Shown: positions 18,724 to 29,204, counted from the first letter of the stretch. The stretch: DNA of 64,000 bases from Pontibacter flavimaris (GCF_001907195.1 NZ_LVWA01000012.1:186001-250000); one strand, 5' to 3'. Made by a program: numbers and translations. Notes: generated by a model from the letters alone, not told the origin.

Positions 18724-19584
18724 CTACACCCACAAACTAGCCGCGCCCAGCAGCGCAGCCTCTTCACCCAGTATAGCCGTTTTGATCGGGATCAAACAGT
18801 TTTGCTGCGCCAGCCCCAGTTGCAGGGCGGGGCCAAATAAAGTATAAGCCTTGCTGATATTGCCACCCAGCACCAGCACCTCCGGCGTTGCCTCCCGGAT
18901 AAAAGGCACCAGAAACGTAGCCAGGTTCTCGCCAAACTCACGAAAAATCTCCCCTACCACCGGCTCCTGCGGCATGCGGTCCACCATTGTTTTTACATGA
19001 GGCACCTGCTTTCCCGTCAGCTCGGTGTAGCGCTTCACAAACCACCTCGAGCTCAGGTATTCCTCGGCTATACTTTCTCCGAAAGGTGTTTTCCACAGAT
19101 CAGCGTCCTCGGCCAGGCCATCTTTATACCTGGCAGTGCCCAGTCCGGTGCCGAGGGTCATGCCGATGGCCCTATTGAAGCCCTTTGCCGCCCCTCCAAA
19201 CACTTCTCCCTGCAGAAAGCAGGCGGCGTCATTCAAGGTACGGATAGCTGATTTGTCAAAACCGAGCTTTTCGGCTACTAGGGCAATCACGTCCACGCCA
19301 TACAGCGCGTCATACTTGCCCTGCCCCTGCATCAGCGCTATGCCGTTAACATAGTCGAAAGGCCCCGGCATGGCGATCCCGATCCTGCTTACCGGCTCGC
19401 TGCTTTTAGCCATAGCCGCCTCCATCGCGCCTGCCCAGGCTGTCATAATTTCTTCTACAGAGCCATCCCCATGTATAGGCTCCCGCACCTGTGTCTGAGG
19501 CAGCAGCGTTCTCGATTCCATATCCACTGTTGCCGCCGTGATGTGGCTGCCGCCAATGTCAACTCCTAATACAAAAGAATTCAT
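18724..19584 (-). CDS. ROK-like sugar kinase
   Basis: 286 residues. The ATPase-fold phosphate 1 motif 'LGVDIGGSHITAATVD' is near 7-22, 'IGIAMPGPFDY' near 68-78, 'LNDAACFLQGE' near 117-127 with the catalytic Asp, 'GMTLGTGLGTARY' near 140-152 and 'LVLGGNIS' near 238-245. The ROK zinc motif (CxCGxxGCxE) is absent; the site instead reads 'WKTPFGESIAEEYLS'. It probably phosphorylates glucose or a related sugar, but zinc-free relatives include polyphosphate-type kinases. It abuts mosaic block A at its 3' end. Confidence 0.85.
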   Translation of the reverse strand: MNSFVLGVDIGGSHITAATVDMESRTLLPQTQVREPIHGDGSVEEIMTAWAGAMEAAMAKSSEPVSRIGIAMPGPFDYVNGIALMQGQGKYDALYGVDVIALVAEKLGFDKSAIRTLNDAACFLQGEVFGGAAKGFNRAIGMTLGTGLGTARYKDGLAEDADLWKTPFGESIAEEYLSSRWFVKRYTELTGKQVPHVKTMVDRMPQEPVVGEIFREFGENLATFLVPFIREATPEVLVLGGNISKAYTLFGPALQLGLAQQNCLIPIKTAILGEEAALLGAASLWV

Positions 19585-20019
19585 AGTTTATTTTATACGA
19601 TGCAGGTCATGAGGGGTCGAAATAACTAATACTTTCCCGAAAATGAAAAGAGGGTTCCATAATTAATTATAAACCCGTATCGCTCTGTCCAGGCCGGCAT
19701 AATCAGCTTAGTCGCCACAACACAGGATGTTTTATAACTTTTTAAATAACGCTAAGTAACGACTCACTTCCCGGTATATAGTCAAATACCTATCGGCTAG
19801 CTTCCCCACCTAAAGTACAGCCCTGTAGCCCCAGTTTGGCAGCAAGTATAAAACAGCTAAAGAAACACGTATAGCTGTTTGTTTTTAGCAAATCGACAGT
19901 GCTTTTATTGATGTTTCAGAAAAATACACTGGAATGATTGAAAAATTTATAATCAACAAAACTTGCCTATTAAATATTTAAATTATAATTTATGACTTCT
20001 CTCTCCCTTAATACCATGT
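19585..20019. promoter_or_regulatory. Divergent intergenic region upstream of gltB
   Basis: A 435-base AT-rich gap between the divergent ROK kinase and gltB genes. A hairpin AAACAGCTA...TAGCTGTTTGTTTTT lies near 19855-19888, where it could act as a leader terminator in the gltB direction; that is inference. No known riboswitch was recognised. Confidence 0.4.
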
Positions 20020-23000
20020 ATGACTAATAGATTTCGTGAAATGATTCAGCAAAATAGCCTACCCCAAGGATTGTACAGAACCGAGTTTGAGCACGATGCC
20101 TGTGGCGTGGGATGTGTCGTAAACCTGGATGGTAGGAAGTCGCACAGCATTGTCAAAGATGCGCTGACGATGCTCACCAACATGGAGCACCGCGGCGCCA
20201 CAGGCAGCGACCCTGAAACCGGCGACGGAGCAGGCATTCTGGTACAACTCCCGCACAGCTTCTTTAAGATGCAACTGCGCGAGTTTGCCATAAAGCTACC
20301 GCAGGAAGGCAGCTATGGGGTCGGGATGATCTTCTTCCCCACTGTCTACGAAGTCAGGGACAAGTGCAGGCAGGTCATGAACCAGTGCATCAAGCAATTG
20401 GGTTTTACCTTGCTGGGTTACCGCCTGGTACCCGTTAACAGCCGCGTGCCGGGGCACGAGGCCAAAGCGGTGGAGCCCTACATCGAGCAGGTGTTTGTGC
20501 AGCCCACAGATGCAAGTATAAACCAGGGAGATCTGGAGCGCAAGCTATTTGTGCTGCGCAGCCTCATCACCCACGAAATCAACAAAACGGTAAGCGGCGA
20601 GAACGGCACCTTTTATATGCCCAGCTTCTCTTCGCGCACTATTATCTATAAGGGGCAACTGAAAACCGACCAGGTGGAGGCCTATTACCACGACTTGCGC
20701 CACCCGGAATTTAAATCTGCCCTGGCCCTGATCCATTCCCGTTTCTCCACCAACACTTTCCCGAACTGGAAGCTGGCACAGCCTTTCCGCTTTATCGCGC
20801 ACAACGGCGAGATCAACACCATCCGGGGCAACGTGACGAAGATGAAGTCGAAGGAGGCGTTGATGTCTTCGCCGCTTTTCACAGAGGAGGAACTCAAGTG
20901 GCTCCTGCCCATCACCAATCCAGCCAACTCCGACTCGGCTAACCTCGACGCCATGGTAGAGCTGCTCACGCTGGCCGGTCGCCCGCTCCCCCATGTGATG
21001 ATGATGCTCGTGCCCGAGGCCTGGCAGGATAACCCGTTTATGGATCCTCAACGCAAAGCGTTTTATAAATACCATGCGGCGCTGATGGAGCCGTGGGATG
21101 GCCCGGCCGCGCTGTTCTTTACTGATGGCAAACAGATTGGCGCCACCCTCGACCGCAACGGCCTGCGCCCGGCCCGCTTCTGCATCACAAAGCAAGGCCG
21201 GTTGGTGATGGCCTCCGAAGCAGGCGCGCTGCCGGTGAACCCGAAGGATGTGGTACGCCGTGGACGCATACAGCCCGGCAAGATGCTGCTTGCTGACCTG
21301 GAGGAAAACAGAATTTACGAAGACGAGGAGATCAAACAGCTGGTCTGCAACGACAAGCCATACTTTGAGTGGATCCAGCAGAACCGCATCAAGCTGCACC
21401 AGCGTCCGGAGCCCGCTTTCTGCCTGAACACAGTGTCGCCGGAAGAGCTGCGGCAGAAGCAGAAAGCCTATGGCTATACTTCCGAGGACCTCAAACTCAT
21501 CGTCCAGCCCATGGCCACGACCGGCAAGGAGCCCTTGGGAAGTATGGGTTCTGACACGCCGCTGGCGGTGCTCTCGCGCCAGAGCCAGCATGTGGCCAAC
21601 TACTTTAAGCAGCACTTCGCGCAGGTCAGCAACCCGCCCATCGACCCGATCCGGGAGCGGCTGGTGATGTCGCTGTTTACCCGCCTGGGAGAGTCGCTGA
21701 ACGTGCTGGACGAGACCCCGGCCCACACACGCCAGATCCATATCTCGCACCCGGTGCTCAGCCACGGCGACTTCAACAAGCTCATCAACCTGAAAGCCGA
21801 AGGCTTCGACAACCATACCATCAACGCCACCTTCTCCACCGGAGAGAAAGGCGCGCTACAAAACGCCCTGGATGAAATATGCGCGGCGGCTGAAGCGGCC
21901 ATTGGCAGAGGCAAAAAGATCCTCATCATTTCCAACCGGGCAGTGGAAAAAGACCGTGCCGCCATTCCTTCGCTGCTGGCGGTGGGTGCCATCCACCACC
22001 ACCTGGTAGAAAAGCGCATCCGCACCAAAACTGGTCTGGTGGTAGAGGCAGGCGATGCCTGGGAAACGCATCACTTTGCCACCATCATTGGTTACGGAGC
22101 CAGCTGCGTGTACCCCTACATGGTCTACGACACGGTGCAGCACCTATTGGAGAAGGAGAAACTGGACACCACCAAGCCTTTCTCCTATTATGCCGAGCAG
22201 TACATTCAGGCAGTGGGCAACGGCTTGCTGAAGATACTCTCCAAGATGGGCATCAGCACGCTGCAAGCTTACCAGAGCTCGCAGATTTTTGAGTGCATCG
22301 GCTTTGGGCAGGAAGTGATTCAGAAATGCTTCAAAGGCACGGTTAGCCGCCTGGAGGGCCTCAACTTCGAGGACCTGGAGCAGGAAGCGCTGACGAAACA
22401 CTGGTCTGCCTTTGCCAGCGAGGACAAGCTGCTGGAGGCGGGCGGCTTCTTCCAGTGGCGAAGACGCGGCGAAGAGCATTTGCTGCGCCCCGAGGTGATT
22501 CACCTGCTACAGAAGTCCACGCGTCTGGGTGACTACCGCCTCTATAAAGAATACTCTAAGCTTGTGCGCGAGCACCAGCAGTCGGCTGTTACGCTGCGCC
22601 ACCTCTTCGAGTTCCGCAAGCGCCAGTCGGTACCCCTGGAGGAAGTAGAACCCGTGGAAAATATATTCAAGCGCTTTGCCACCGGAGCCATGTCCTTCGG
22701 TTCCCTGTCGCATGAGGCGCACAGCACCCTGGCCATCGCCATGAACCGTATTGGCGGCAAGAGCAACAGCGGCGAGGGCGGCGAAGACGAGGCCCGTTAT
22801 ACTTTAAAAGAGAACGGTGACTCCGAACGCTCCGCCATCAAACAGGTAGCCTCCGGCCGCTTCGGCGTGACGAGCCACTACCTGGCCAATGCCGACGAGA
22901 TCCAGATCAAAATTGCGCAGGGGGCCAAGCCCGGCGAAGGCGGTCAGCTGCCGGGCCACAAGGTAGACAAGTGGATTGCCCGCGTGCGCCATTCTACCCC

Positions 23001-24546
23001 GGGCGTAGGCCTGATCTCTCCCCCCCCGCACCACGACATCTACTCCATCGAGGACCTAAAGCAGTTGATCTTCGACCTGAAAAACGCCAACCCCAAGGCT
23101 CGCATCAATGTGAAGCTGGTGGCCGAGGCGGGCGTGGGCACCATCGCCGCCGGTGTAGCCAAAGCCAAAGCCGACGCCATCATGATCTCCGGCGCTGACG
23201 GCGGTACGGGTGCCAGTCCGCTTAGCTCCATCCGCCATGCCGGCTTGCCCTGGGAAATGGGCCTGGCAGAGGCGCACCAGACGCTGGTGAAAAACAACCT
23301 GCGCAGCCGCGTGGTACTGCAGACCGACGGCAAGCTGATGACGGGTTTCGACCTGGCGGTGGCTACCCTGCTGGGTGCTGAGGAGTTTGGTGTGGCTACG
23401 GCCGCCCTGATCGTGGAAGGCTGCATAATGATGCGCAAGTGCCACCTGAACACCTGCCCGGTCGGCATCGCCACCCAAAACCCGGACTTGCGCCAGCTCT
23501 TTACCGGCGATCCGGAGCATGTGGTGAACCTGTTCCGCTTTATGGCTCAGGAACTGCGCGAAATCATGGCCTCGCTTGGCTTCAGAAGTATAAACGAGAT
23601 GGTAGGCCAGCCGCAGGTGCTCAAAGTACGCAACGACCTGAATCACTGGAAGCTCAAGAACCTCAGCTTCGACCCGATCCTGCACCAGGAGGTAGCGCCT
23701 AACAACGTGGGCATTTACCACCAGATCCATCAGGAGCACGACATCGACAACGTACTGGACAAGAAGCTCATCCGCGATTTCAAGAGAGACAAAAATGCAC
23801 CTTACGAGTACCGCATCATCAACGTGGACCGCTCTGTAGGCGCGATGCTATCTTATGATGTCTCCACCAAGTATGGCAAGGATGGTCTGCCGGAGGATAG
23901 CTTCAACGCCACCTTCCACGGCTCGGCGGGCCAAACCTTCGGGGCTTTCCTGGCACCAGGGCTTACCTTCCGCCTGGTAGGCGAAGCAAATGACTACCTG
24001 GGCAAAGGCTTATCAGGAGGTAAGCTGATCCTGCAGCCTTTCGAAGGCTCCACCTATGTGGCCTCTGAGAACATCATCACGGGCAACGTGGCGCTTTATG
24101 GGGCCACCTCAGGTAAAGTATACATCAACGGGATGGCCGGTGAGCGCTTCTGCGTGCGTAATTCCGGCGCTGAGGCGGTGGTAGAGGGCATCGGCGACCA
24201 CGGTTGCGAGTACATGACCGGCGGGAAGGTGCTTATACTTGGCGCAGTGGGCCGCAACTTTGCGGCCGGCATGAGCGGCGGCCTGGCCTTCGTCTACGAC
24301 CCTACCAATGCCTTCCCCGACCAGTGTAACCTAAGTATGGCGGACCTGGAGCAGCCTGACGCCACTGACCTGGCCTGGATCGAGCAGAAACTGAAAGAGC
24401 ACGCCGCCTATACGGATAGCTCCCTGGCCAAGGATATGCTCAAAGGCTGGCATGTGCACCAGAAGTTTTTCCAGAAAGTGATGCCGCACGACCTGAAGAA
24501 GGCTCTGCAGAAAAGTGAAAGTGAAACAGTTAAATCAGTTGCCTAA
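20020..24546 (+). CDS. gltB: Glutamate synthase large subunit
   Basis: 1508 residues, the full bacterial length. The N-terminal glutaminase domain has its nucleophile in 'EHDACGVGCVV' (C28 or so), preceded by a propeptide that should be removed. Next come the central domain, the FMN-binding synthase domain (GGKSNSGEGGEDEAR near 918-932 and 'ISGADGGTGASPLSSIRHAG' near 1057) and a 3Fe-4S cysteine cluster 'MMRKCHLNTCPVGIATQ' near 1137-1153. The C-terminal beta-helix (GXXGXXXG repeats) is also present. With GltD it makes two glutamates from glutamine and 2-oxoglutarate using NADPH. Confidence 0.98.
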   Translation: MTNRFREMIQQNSLPQGLYRTEFEHDACGVGCVVNLDGRKSHSIVKDALTMLTNMEHRGATGSDPETGDGAGILVQLPHSFFKMQLREFAIKLPQEGSYGVGMIFFPTVYEVRDKCRQVMNQCIKQLGFTLLGYRLVPVNSRVPGHEAKAVEPYIEQVFVQPTDASINQGDLERKLFVLRSLITHEINKTVSGENGTFYMPSFSSRTIIYKGQLKTDQVEAYYHDLRHPEFKSALALIHSRFSTNTFPNWKLAQPFRFIAHNGEINTIRGNVTKMKSKEALMSSPLFTEEELKWLLPITNPANSDSANLDAMVELLTLAGRPLPHVMMMLVPEAWQDNPFMDPQRKAFYKYHAALMEPWDGPAALFFTDGKQIGATLDRNGLRPARFCITKQGRLVMASEAGALPVNPKDVVRRGRIQPGKMLLADLEENRIYEDEEIKQLVCNDKPYFEWIQQNRIKLHQRPEPAFCLNTVSPEELRQKQKAYGYTSEDLKLIVQPMATTGKEPLGSMGSDTPLAVLSRQSQHVANYFKQHFAQVSNPPIDPIRERLVMSLFTRLGESLNVLDETPAHTRQIHISHPVLSHGDFNKLINLKAEGFDNHTINATFSTGEKGALQNALDEICAAAEAAIGRGKKILIISNRAVEKDRAAIPSLLAVGAIHHHLVEKRIRTKTGLVVEAGDAWETHHFATIIGYGASCVYPYMVYDTVQHLLEKEKLDTTKPFSYYAEQYIQAVGNGLLKILSKMGISTLQAYQSSQIFECIGFGQEVIQKCFKGTVSRLEGLNFEDLEQEALTKHWSAFASEDKLLEAGGFFQWRRRGEEHLLRPEVIHLLQKSTRLGDYRLYKEYSKLVREHQQSAVTLRHLFEFRKRQSVPLEEVEPVENIFKRFATGAMSFGSLSHEAHSTLAIAMNRIGGKSNSGEGGEDEARYTLKENGDSERSAIKQVASGRFGVTSHYLANADEIQIKIAQGAKPGEGGQLPGHKVDKWIARVRHSTPGVGLISPPPHHDIYSIEDLKQLIFDLKNANPKARINVKLVAEAGVGTIAAGVAKAKADAIMISGADGGTGASPLSSIRHAGLPWEMGLAEAHQTLVKNNLRSRVVLQTDGKLMTGFDLAVATLLGAEEFGVATAALIVEGCIMMRKCHLNTCPVGIATQNPDLRQLFTGDPEHVVNLFRFMAQELREIMASLGFRSINEMVGQPQVLKVRNDLNHWKLKNLSFDPILHQEVAPNNVGIYHQIHQEHDIDNVLDKKLIRDFKRDKNAPYEYRIINVDRSVGAMLSYDVSTKYGKDGLPEDSFNATFHGSAGQTFGAFLAPGLTFRLVGEANDYLGKGLSGGKLILQPFEGSTYVASENIITGNVALYGATSGKVYINGMAGERFCVRNSGAEAVVEGIGDHGCEYMTGGKVLILGAVGRNFAAGMSGGLAFVYDPTNAFPDQCNLSMADLEQPDATDLAWIEQKLKEHAAYTDSSLAKDMLKGWHVHQKFFQKVMPHDLKKALQKSESETVKSVA

Positions 24547-26003
24547 TGGGAAAGATAGACGGATTCCAGTTATATACCCGCGAGCTGCCACAGGCTCGCG
24601 ACCCTAAAGAAAGAATCAACGACTCAAACGAAATCTATACTTCCTTTCCGGAGGAAAAGACCCGGCAGCAAGCCAACCGCTGCATGGACTGCGGCGTGCC
24701 GTTCTGCCACAGCGGTTGCCCGTTGGGTAACCAGATACCGGATTTTAACGATGCCGTATATGAGGGCGAGTGGGAGCGCGCGGCGCAGATTCTCTACAGC
24801 ACCAACAACTTCCCGGAGTTTACCGGCCGCATCTGCCCTGCCCCCTGCGAGTCGAGCTGCGTGCTGTCTATTAATAAGCCTGCGGTGGCCATCGAGCACA
24901 TCGAGAAAAGTATAGCCGAGAAGTCGTTTGAGCTGGGGCTGGTAAAACCACAGGCACCGCTGCGCCGCACCGGCAAAAAGGTGGCCATTGTGGGTTCCGG
25001 TCCTGCCGGACTGGCGGCAGCGGCACAACTCAACCAGGCTGGCCACGAGGTGCACGTGTATGACAAGGATGACAAAGCGGGCGGCTTGCTGCGCTATGGT
25101 ATTCCGGATTTTAAGCTGGAAAAGTGGGTGATCGACCGCCGCCTGGACATTTTGAAAGAAGAAGGCATTCGTTTCCATCTGGGTATTGAGATTGGCAAAG
25201 AAGTCACCCTGAAAAAGCTGCACCGCAAGTATGACGCGGTACTGATGGCTATCGGCTCGAGCAAACCGCGCGTACTCGACATCCCGGGCAATCACCTGAA
25301 GGGCATCCACTTTGCGATGGACTATCTGACGCTGCACAACCGCCGGGTAGCCGGCGAAAGTATAGCGTCTGAAGAAGACCTGCTGGCAACTGACAAACAT
25401 GTGCTGGTGATTGGCGGCGGCGACACGGGCTCCGACTGCGTGGGCACGGCCAACCGGCAGTTTGCCCGGTCTATCAGTCAGTTGCAGTACCGCACCATGC
25501 CCTCCTCGGCACGCACGCCGCAGAACCCCTGGCCGGAATGGCCTATGACGTATACTTCCTCCAGCTCGCACGAAGAGGGCTGTGAGCGTAGCTGGGGCTG
25601 GCTTACGAAGGAATTCATTGCTGATGAAAATGGCCATGTAAAAGGCCTGAAGGTGGTAGAGCTGGAGTGGAAGAACAGCTACGAGTATACTGAGAAGCCG
25701 GAAAGCGAGAAGATCCTGCCCTGCGACCTGGCCCTGATTGCCATCGGCTACGAACGCCCGCTGCACGACGCCTTCAAAGCCAGCTTCGGGTTTGACACAG
25801 ACAACCGCGGAAACTTTACACTGCAGAACTGGCAAACCAATGTACCAGGCATCTTCGCCGCCGGCGACGCTTACCGGGGCCAGTCGCTCGTAGTATGGGC
25901 CATCTCCGACGGCCGCGAAGCCGCCCGCGCCATCGACACCTACCTGATGGGCACATCCGACCTGCCTTCTAAGGAGGTATCGAAGTTGGTGCTGGAGGGA
26001 TAG
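24546..26003 (+). CDS. gltD: Glutamate synthase small subunit
   Basis: 485 residues. The start overlaps the gltB stop in TAATG, so the two are translationally coupled. The N-terminal domain has the 4Fe-4S cysteines 'CMDCGVPFCHSGCPLGNQIP' near 47-66 and 'CPAPCESSCV' near 97-106. Two dinucleotide folds follow: FAD 'VAIVGSGPAGLAAAAQL' near 145-161 and NADPH 'VLVIGGGDTGSDCVG' near 285-299. It passes electrons from NADPH to the large subunit. Confidence 0.97.
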   Translation: MGKIDGFQLYTRELPQARDPKERINDSNEIYTSFPEEKTRQQANRCMDCGVPFCHSGCPLGNQIPDFNDAVYEGEWERAAQILYSTNNFPEFTGRICPAPCESSCVLSINKPAVAIEHIEKSIAEKSFELGLVKPQAPLRRTGKKVAIVGSGPAGLAAAAQLNQAGHEVHVYDKDDKAGGLLRYGIPDFKLEKWVIDRRLDILKEEGIRFHLGIEIGKEVTLKKLHRKYDAVLMAIGSSKPRVLDIPGNHLKGIHFAMDYLTLHNRRVAGESIASEEDLLATDKHVLVIGGGDTGSDCVGTANRQFARSISQLQYRTMPSSARTPQNPWPEWPMTYTSSSSHEEGCERSWGWLTKEFIADENGHVKGLKVVELEWKNSYEYTEKPESEKILPCDLALIAIGYERPLHDAFKASFGFDTDNRGNFTLQNWQTNVPGIFAAGDAYRGQSLVVWAISDGREAARAIDTYLMGTSDLPSKEVSKLVLEG

Positions 26004-26087
26004 TACTGAATTGCCTCTGTGTGGACAGGTAGTATATAACCTGTCCACACAGAACAACAGCTATGAAATTTATACTTCAGCACCAGT

Positions 26088-26372
26088 AATGGCAAGCTCC
26101 CCTCCTTGGCTAAGGAGGGGCCAGGGGTGGTTGGACCCGGTTCTGCAATCCTGTTAATCCAATCATGCTGTAAATCCATATCCAGACAATTTAAGCTGTA
26201 TGACTGGACAGTTCCAACTTACATTCCATGCCGCAAGTTTAGCGTTAGCGCAACTTGTGGTGTACGATGCTGCCAGTTTGTAACTGGCACTACACAGTAC
26301 TACACTTCCGCCAGTTACAAACTGGCTTCCATGCTCCACCACCAGTTTCCGCTGCGCTCAAACTGGCGGTAT
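26088..26372. repeat. Cluster of REP-like palindromes upstream of the first HrpB gene
   Basis: It begins with a CTCCCCTCCTTGGCTAAGGA / GGGGCCAGGGGTGGTTGG unit shared with block A. Further palindromes follow: CCGCAAGTTTAGCG..GCAACTTGTGG (26231-26260), TGCCAGTTTGTAACTGGCA (26271-26289), GCCAGTTACAAACTGGC (26310-26326) and CCAGTTT..AAACTGG (26342-26366). The last ones lie inside the long upstream extension of the HrpB open frame, which argues against that extension being coding. Confidence 0.75.
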
Positions 26373-26467
26373 TAATAGATGACAAGAGGAGAAAGTATAA
26401 CTTCTCTGAACTCTACTTCTCTAACCACCCTAAAGCGAATTTCAAAAACAATCCCGAACTTTGGGAG

Positions 26468-29017
26468 GTGATACCGACTGCTGATTTACTCCCCCTACTC
26501 CCCGACCTGCCTGTAAAAGAGGCGCTGCCACGGCTGCTGAAGGCCCTGGAAGCCAATAACCGCGCTGTGCTGGAAGCTCCTCCGGGGGCCGGTAAAACCA
26601 CGCTGGTGCCGCTGGCGCTGCTACAGGCAAGCTGGCGCAACGACGGTAAAATTCTGGTGCTGGAACCACGCCGCCTGGCTACCCGCGCCGCTGCCGAACG
26701 CATGGCCGACCTGCTGGGCAAGCCGGTGGGGCAAACCGTGGGGTATTGGGTACGGATGGACCACAAGGTATCGCCCAAAACACGTGTGGAGGTGGTGACC
26801 GAAGGCATTCTCACCCGCATGATTCAGGAAGACCCGGCCTTGGAGGGTGTAGCTGCCATCATTTTCGACGAGTTTCATGAGCGCAACCTGCAGGCTGATT
26901 TGGGGCTGGCGCTGGCGCTGGACGCCCAGGCGGTGCTGCGTCCTGATTTGCGCATTCTGGTGATGTCGGCTACGCTGGACGCAACCGCCATTGGCAATTG
27001 GCTCAGCGCGCCGGTGGTGCGCAGCGAGGGCCGCATGTACCCTGTCGAAACGCACTATCTTTCCCCTGCCGAAGTAGCCTCCGCCGGCAATTACCCTTCT
27101 CAGCGACTGGCGGAGCTAGCCCCCAGAACCATTCGGAAGGCACTCAGCGAGGTGACGGAAGGTGATATACTTGTCTTTTTGCCAGGCATGGGCGAGATCC
27201 GGAAGGTGGCGCAGTTGCTGGAGGAGAAACTCTCCTCCGAAATAGAACTGCACCTGCTGCACGGTGACCTGCCGCTCTCCAAACAGGTGGCCGCCATACA
27301 GCCCTCCCCGAAGAAGAAGCGCAAAGTAGTGTTGGCCACCAGCATCGCCGAAACGAGCTTAACCATAGAGGGCGTTCGGATTGTGGTGGACGGGGGCTAT
27401 GCCCGCGTGCCCAAGTTCGTGCCCCGCACCGGCCTCACCACCCTCGACACCGTGCCTGTCTCGAAAGCCGGGGCTGACCAGCGGCGCGGCCGCGCCGGGC
27501 GACTGGGGCCGGGCATTTGCTACCGCCTCTGGTCTACTGCCGACCAGCTGCAGCTGCCCGAGCGCCAGGACCCGGAAATACTCGATGCCGACCTGTCGGG
27601 GTTGGCGCTGGAACTGGCTATCTGGGGCGCAAAGGATGCGACGGCCCTTCACTGGCTCGACACGCCTCCTGTCACCGCCCTATCCCTGGCCAAAGATCTG
27701 CTGCTTCGCCTGGAGGCTATAGATGTGTCTGGCAATCCTACCCCGCATGGGAAGGCACTTGCCTCGCTGGGAATGCATCCGCGTTTGGGACACCTGGTTA
27801 TCCGCGGGCAGGATCTCGGATACGGGGCGACAGCCTGTGCGCTGGCAGCCATACTTTCAGAGCGGGATGTGCTAAAACCCGTGCAACTCTCTCGTGGCGA
27901 CGGCCTGCCTGACCTGCACCTGCGCCTGGAACTGCTGGCCGGAAAGCGACCACTTACGCCGGGTTATAGCCTGGATGAAAACGCCCTGCGCCGGGTGAAG
28001 GAACAAACCCAGAACCTGCGGCAGCGGCTGCGCGAAACGAACCCAAGTATAAATCCGGACCAGGCAGGCGTCCTGACGGCTCTCGCTTACCCCGACCGGC
28101 TGGCACAACGCGAGTCGTCCGGCAGGGTGAGGCTGATCAGCGGACAGCGGGCCACCCTGCCCACGGAGCTCTTCGGGGAGGCGGATTTCTACGCCGTCGC
28201 GCACCTGGACCTGGGCAAGCAGCCCCGCATCCTGTTAGCTGCACCGCTGGAAAAAGCTGACGTGCTCCAACATTTTGCTGATCAGGTAGAAGTGTTGCAG
28301 GAAGTGCGCTGGCAGGAAAGCTCGCAGCAGGTAGTAGCCCGAAGTATAAAAAAGCTCGGCGCCCTGGTGCTGGATGAAAGTATGAATTCCAAACCCGATC
28401 CGGAAATCGTAACGCAGGCGCTGTTGCAGGCACTACGGGAGAAAGGCATCGACAGGCTGCCCTGGGGCAAGGAAGCCACCAGCATCCGGCAACGCCTGAC
28501 CTTCCTGCATCAACTCGACCCGGAGAACTGGCCCGACGTATCGGATGCAGCGCTGGCAGAGAGAATGGACGCATGGCTGGCGCCCCACCTTTACGGCCTC
28601 CGCTCACTTGACCAGGTAGGTCGCCTGGACCTGGGCGAAATACTGCTGGCTGATTTGAGTTGGGAGCAGCGGCAGGAAATGGACCGGCTGGCCCCCTCCC
28701 ACCTGCAGGTGCCCAGCGGTTCGCGCATTGCGGTGGACTATACGGACCCAAGTGCGCCGGTGCTGGCTGTGCGCCTGCAGGAGGTGTTCGGTTTGTTGGA
28801 TACGCCGCGCATTGGGGGCAGTAAGGTGCCGCTCCTCATGCACCTGCTCTCACCTGCCTCACGACCCGTACAGGTTACCCGCGACCTGCGCAGCTTCTGG
28901 AGCAATGGCTATTTCGAGGTGCGAAAAGACTTACGCGGTCGCTACCCCAAGCACCACTGGCCCGACGATCCGCTTTCAGCCCCGCCTACGCGAGGAACCA
29001 AGAAGCGGCCACAGTAG
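26468..29017 (+). CDS. hrpB: ATP-dependent DEAH-box RNA helicase HrpB (copy 1)
   Basis: About 850 residues. Helicase motifs: I 'APPGAGKTTLVPLALL', II 'IFDEFHERNLQADLGLAL', III 'VMSATLDATAI', V 'LATSIAETSLTIEGVRIVVD' and VI 'GADQRRGRAGRLGPG'. The HrpB C-terminal domain ends the protein. The open frame reaches an ATG at 26255, but its first 70 codons run through palindromic repeats and have no HrpB similarity. The family normally begins at 'LPVKEALPRLLKAL', so I favour the GTG at 26468; the start is not settled. A second, divergent copy lies at 33813-36260. Confidence 0.9.
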   Translation: MIPTADLLPLLPDLPVKEALPRLLKALEANNRAVLEAPPGAGKTTLVPLALLQASWRNDGKILVLEPRRLATRAAAERMADLLGKPVGQTVGYWVRMDHKVSPKTRVEVVTEGILTRMIQEDPALEGVAAIIFDEFHERNLQADLGLALALDAQAVLRPDLRILVMSATLDATAIGNWLSAPVVRSEGRMYPVETHYLSPAEVASAGNYPSQRLAELAPRTIRKALSEVTEGDILVFLPGMGEIRKVAQLLEEKLSSEIELHLLHGDLPLSKQVAAIQPSPKKKRKVVLATSIAETSLTIEGVRIVVDGGYARVPKFVPRTGLTTLDTVPVSKAGADQRRGRAGRLGPGICYRLWSTADQLQLPERQDPEILDADLSGLALELAIWGAKDATALHWLDTPPVTALSLAKDLLLRLEAIDVSGNPTPHGKALASLGMHPRLGHLVIRGQDLGYGATACALAAILSERDVLKPVQLSRGDGLPDLHLRLELLAGKRPLTPGYSLDENALRRVKEQTQNLRQRLRETNPSINPDQAGVLTALAYPDRLAQRESSGRVRLISGQRATLPTELFGEADFYAVAHLDLGKQPRILLAAPLEKADVLQHFADQVEVLQEVRWQESSQQVVARSIKKLGALVLDESMNSKPDPEIVTQALLQALREKGIDRLPWGKEATSIRQRLTFLHQLDPENWPDVSDAALAERMDAWLAPHLYGLRSLDQVGRLDLGEILLADLSWEQRQEMDRLAPSHLQVPSGSRIAVDYTDPSAPVLAVRLQEVFGLLDTPRIGGSKVPLLMHLLSPASRPVQVTRDLRSFWSNGYFEVRKDLRGRYPKHHWPDDPLSAPPTRGTKKRPQ

Positions 29018-29204
29018 CTGCGGCAAAGCGTATGCTTCTGCTGTTCACGTCAGAAAATGGCTCTATCGTTCAGGGTTTTTGAACGCTACATCAAAAACAG
29101 GAATAATTCTAGGATATTTGTTTAAATTATCTCACTTTAGTTTGGCTTTAGCCATACTTTGCGACTGATCAACACCAGGTTCTCACCAGTAACGATAGAA
29201 GCGT

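Noticed and set aside
19855..19888. Riboswitch upstream of gltB
   Set aside because: Only a simple hairpin with a T-run is visible; none of the glutamine or other known aptamer signatures was recognised.
20545..21816. 423-codon minus-strand open frame inside gltB
   Set aside because: Shadow of gltB with no recognisable domain.
24624..26057. 477-codon open frame on the minus strand across gltD
   Set aside because: It mirrors gltD, whose Fe-S and dinucleotide motifs are complete; the antisense product has no domain and arises from GC-rich codon usage.
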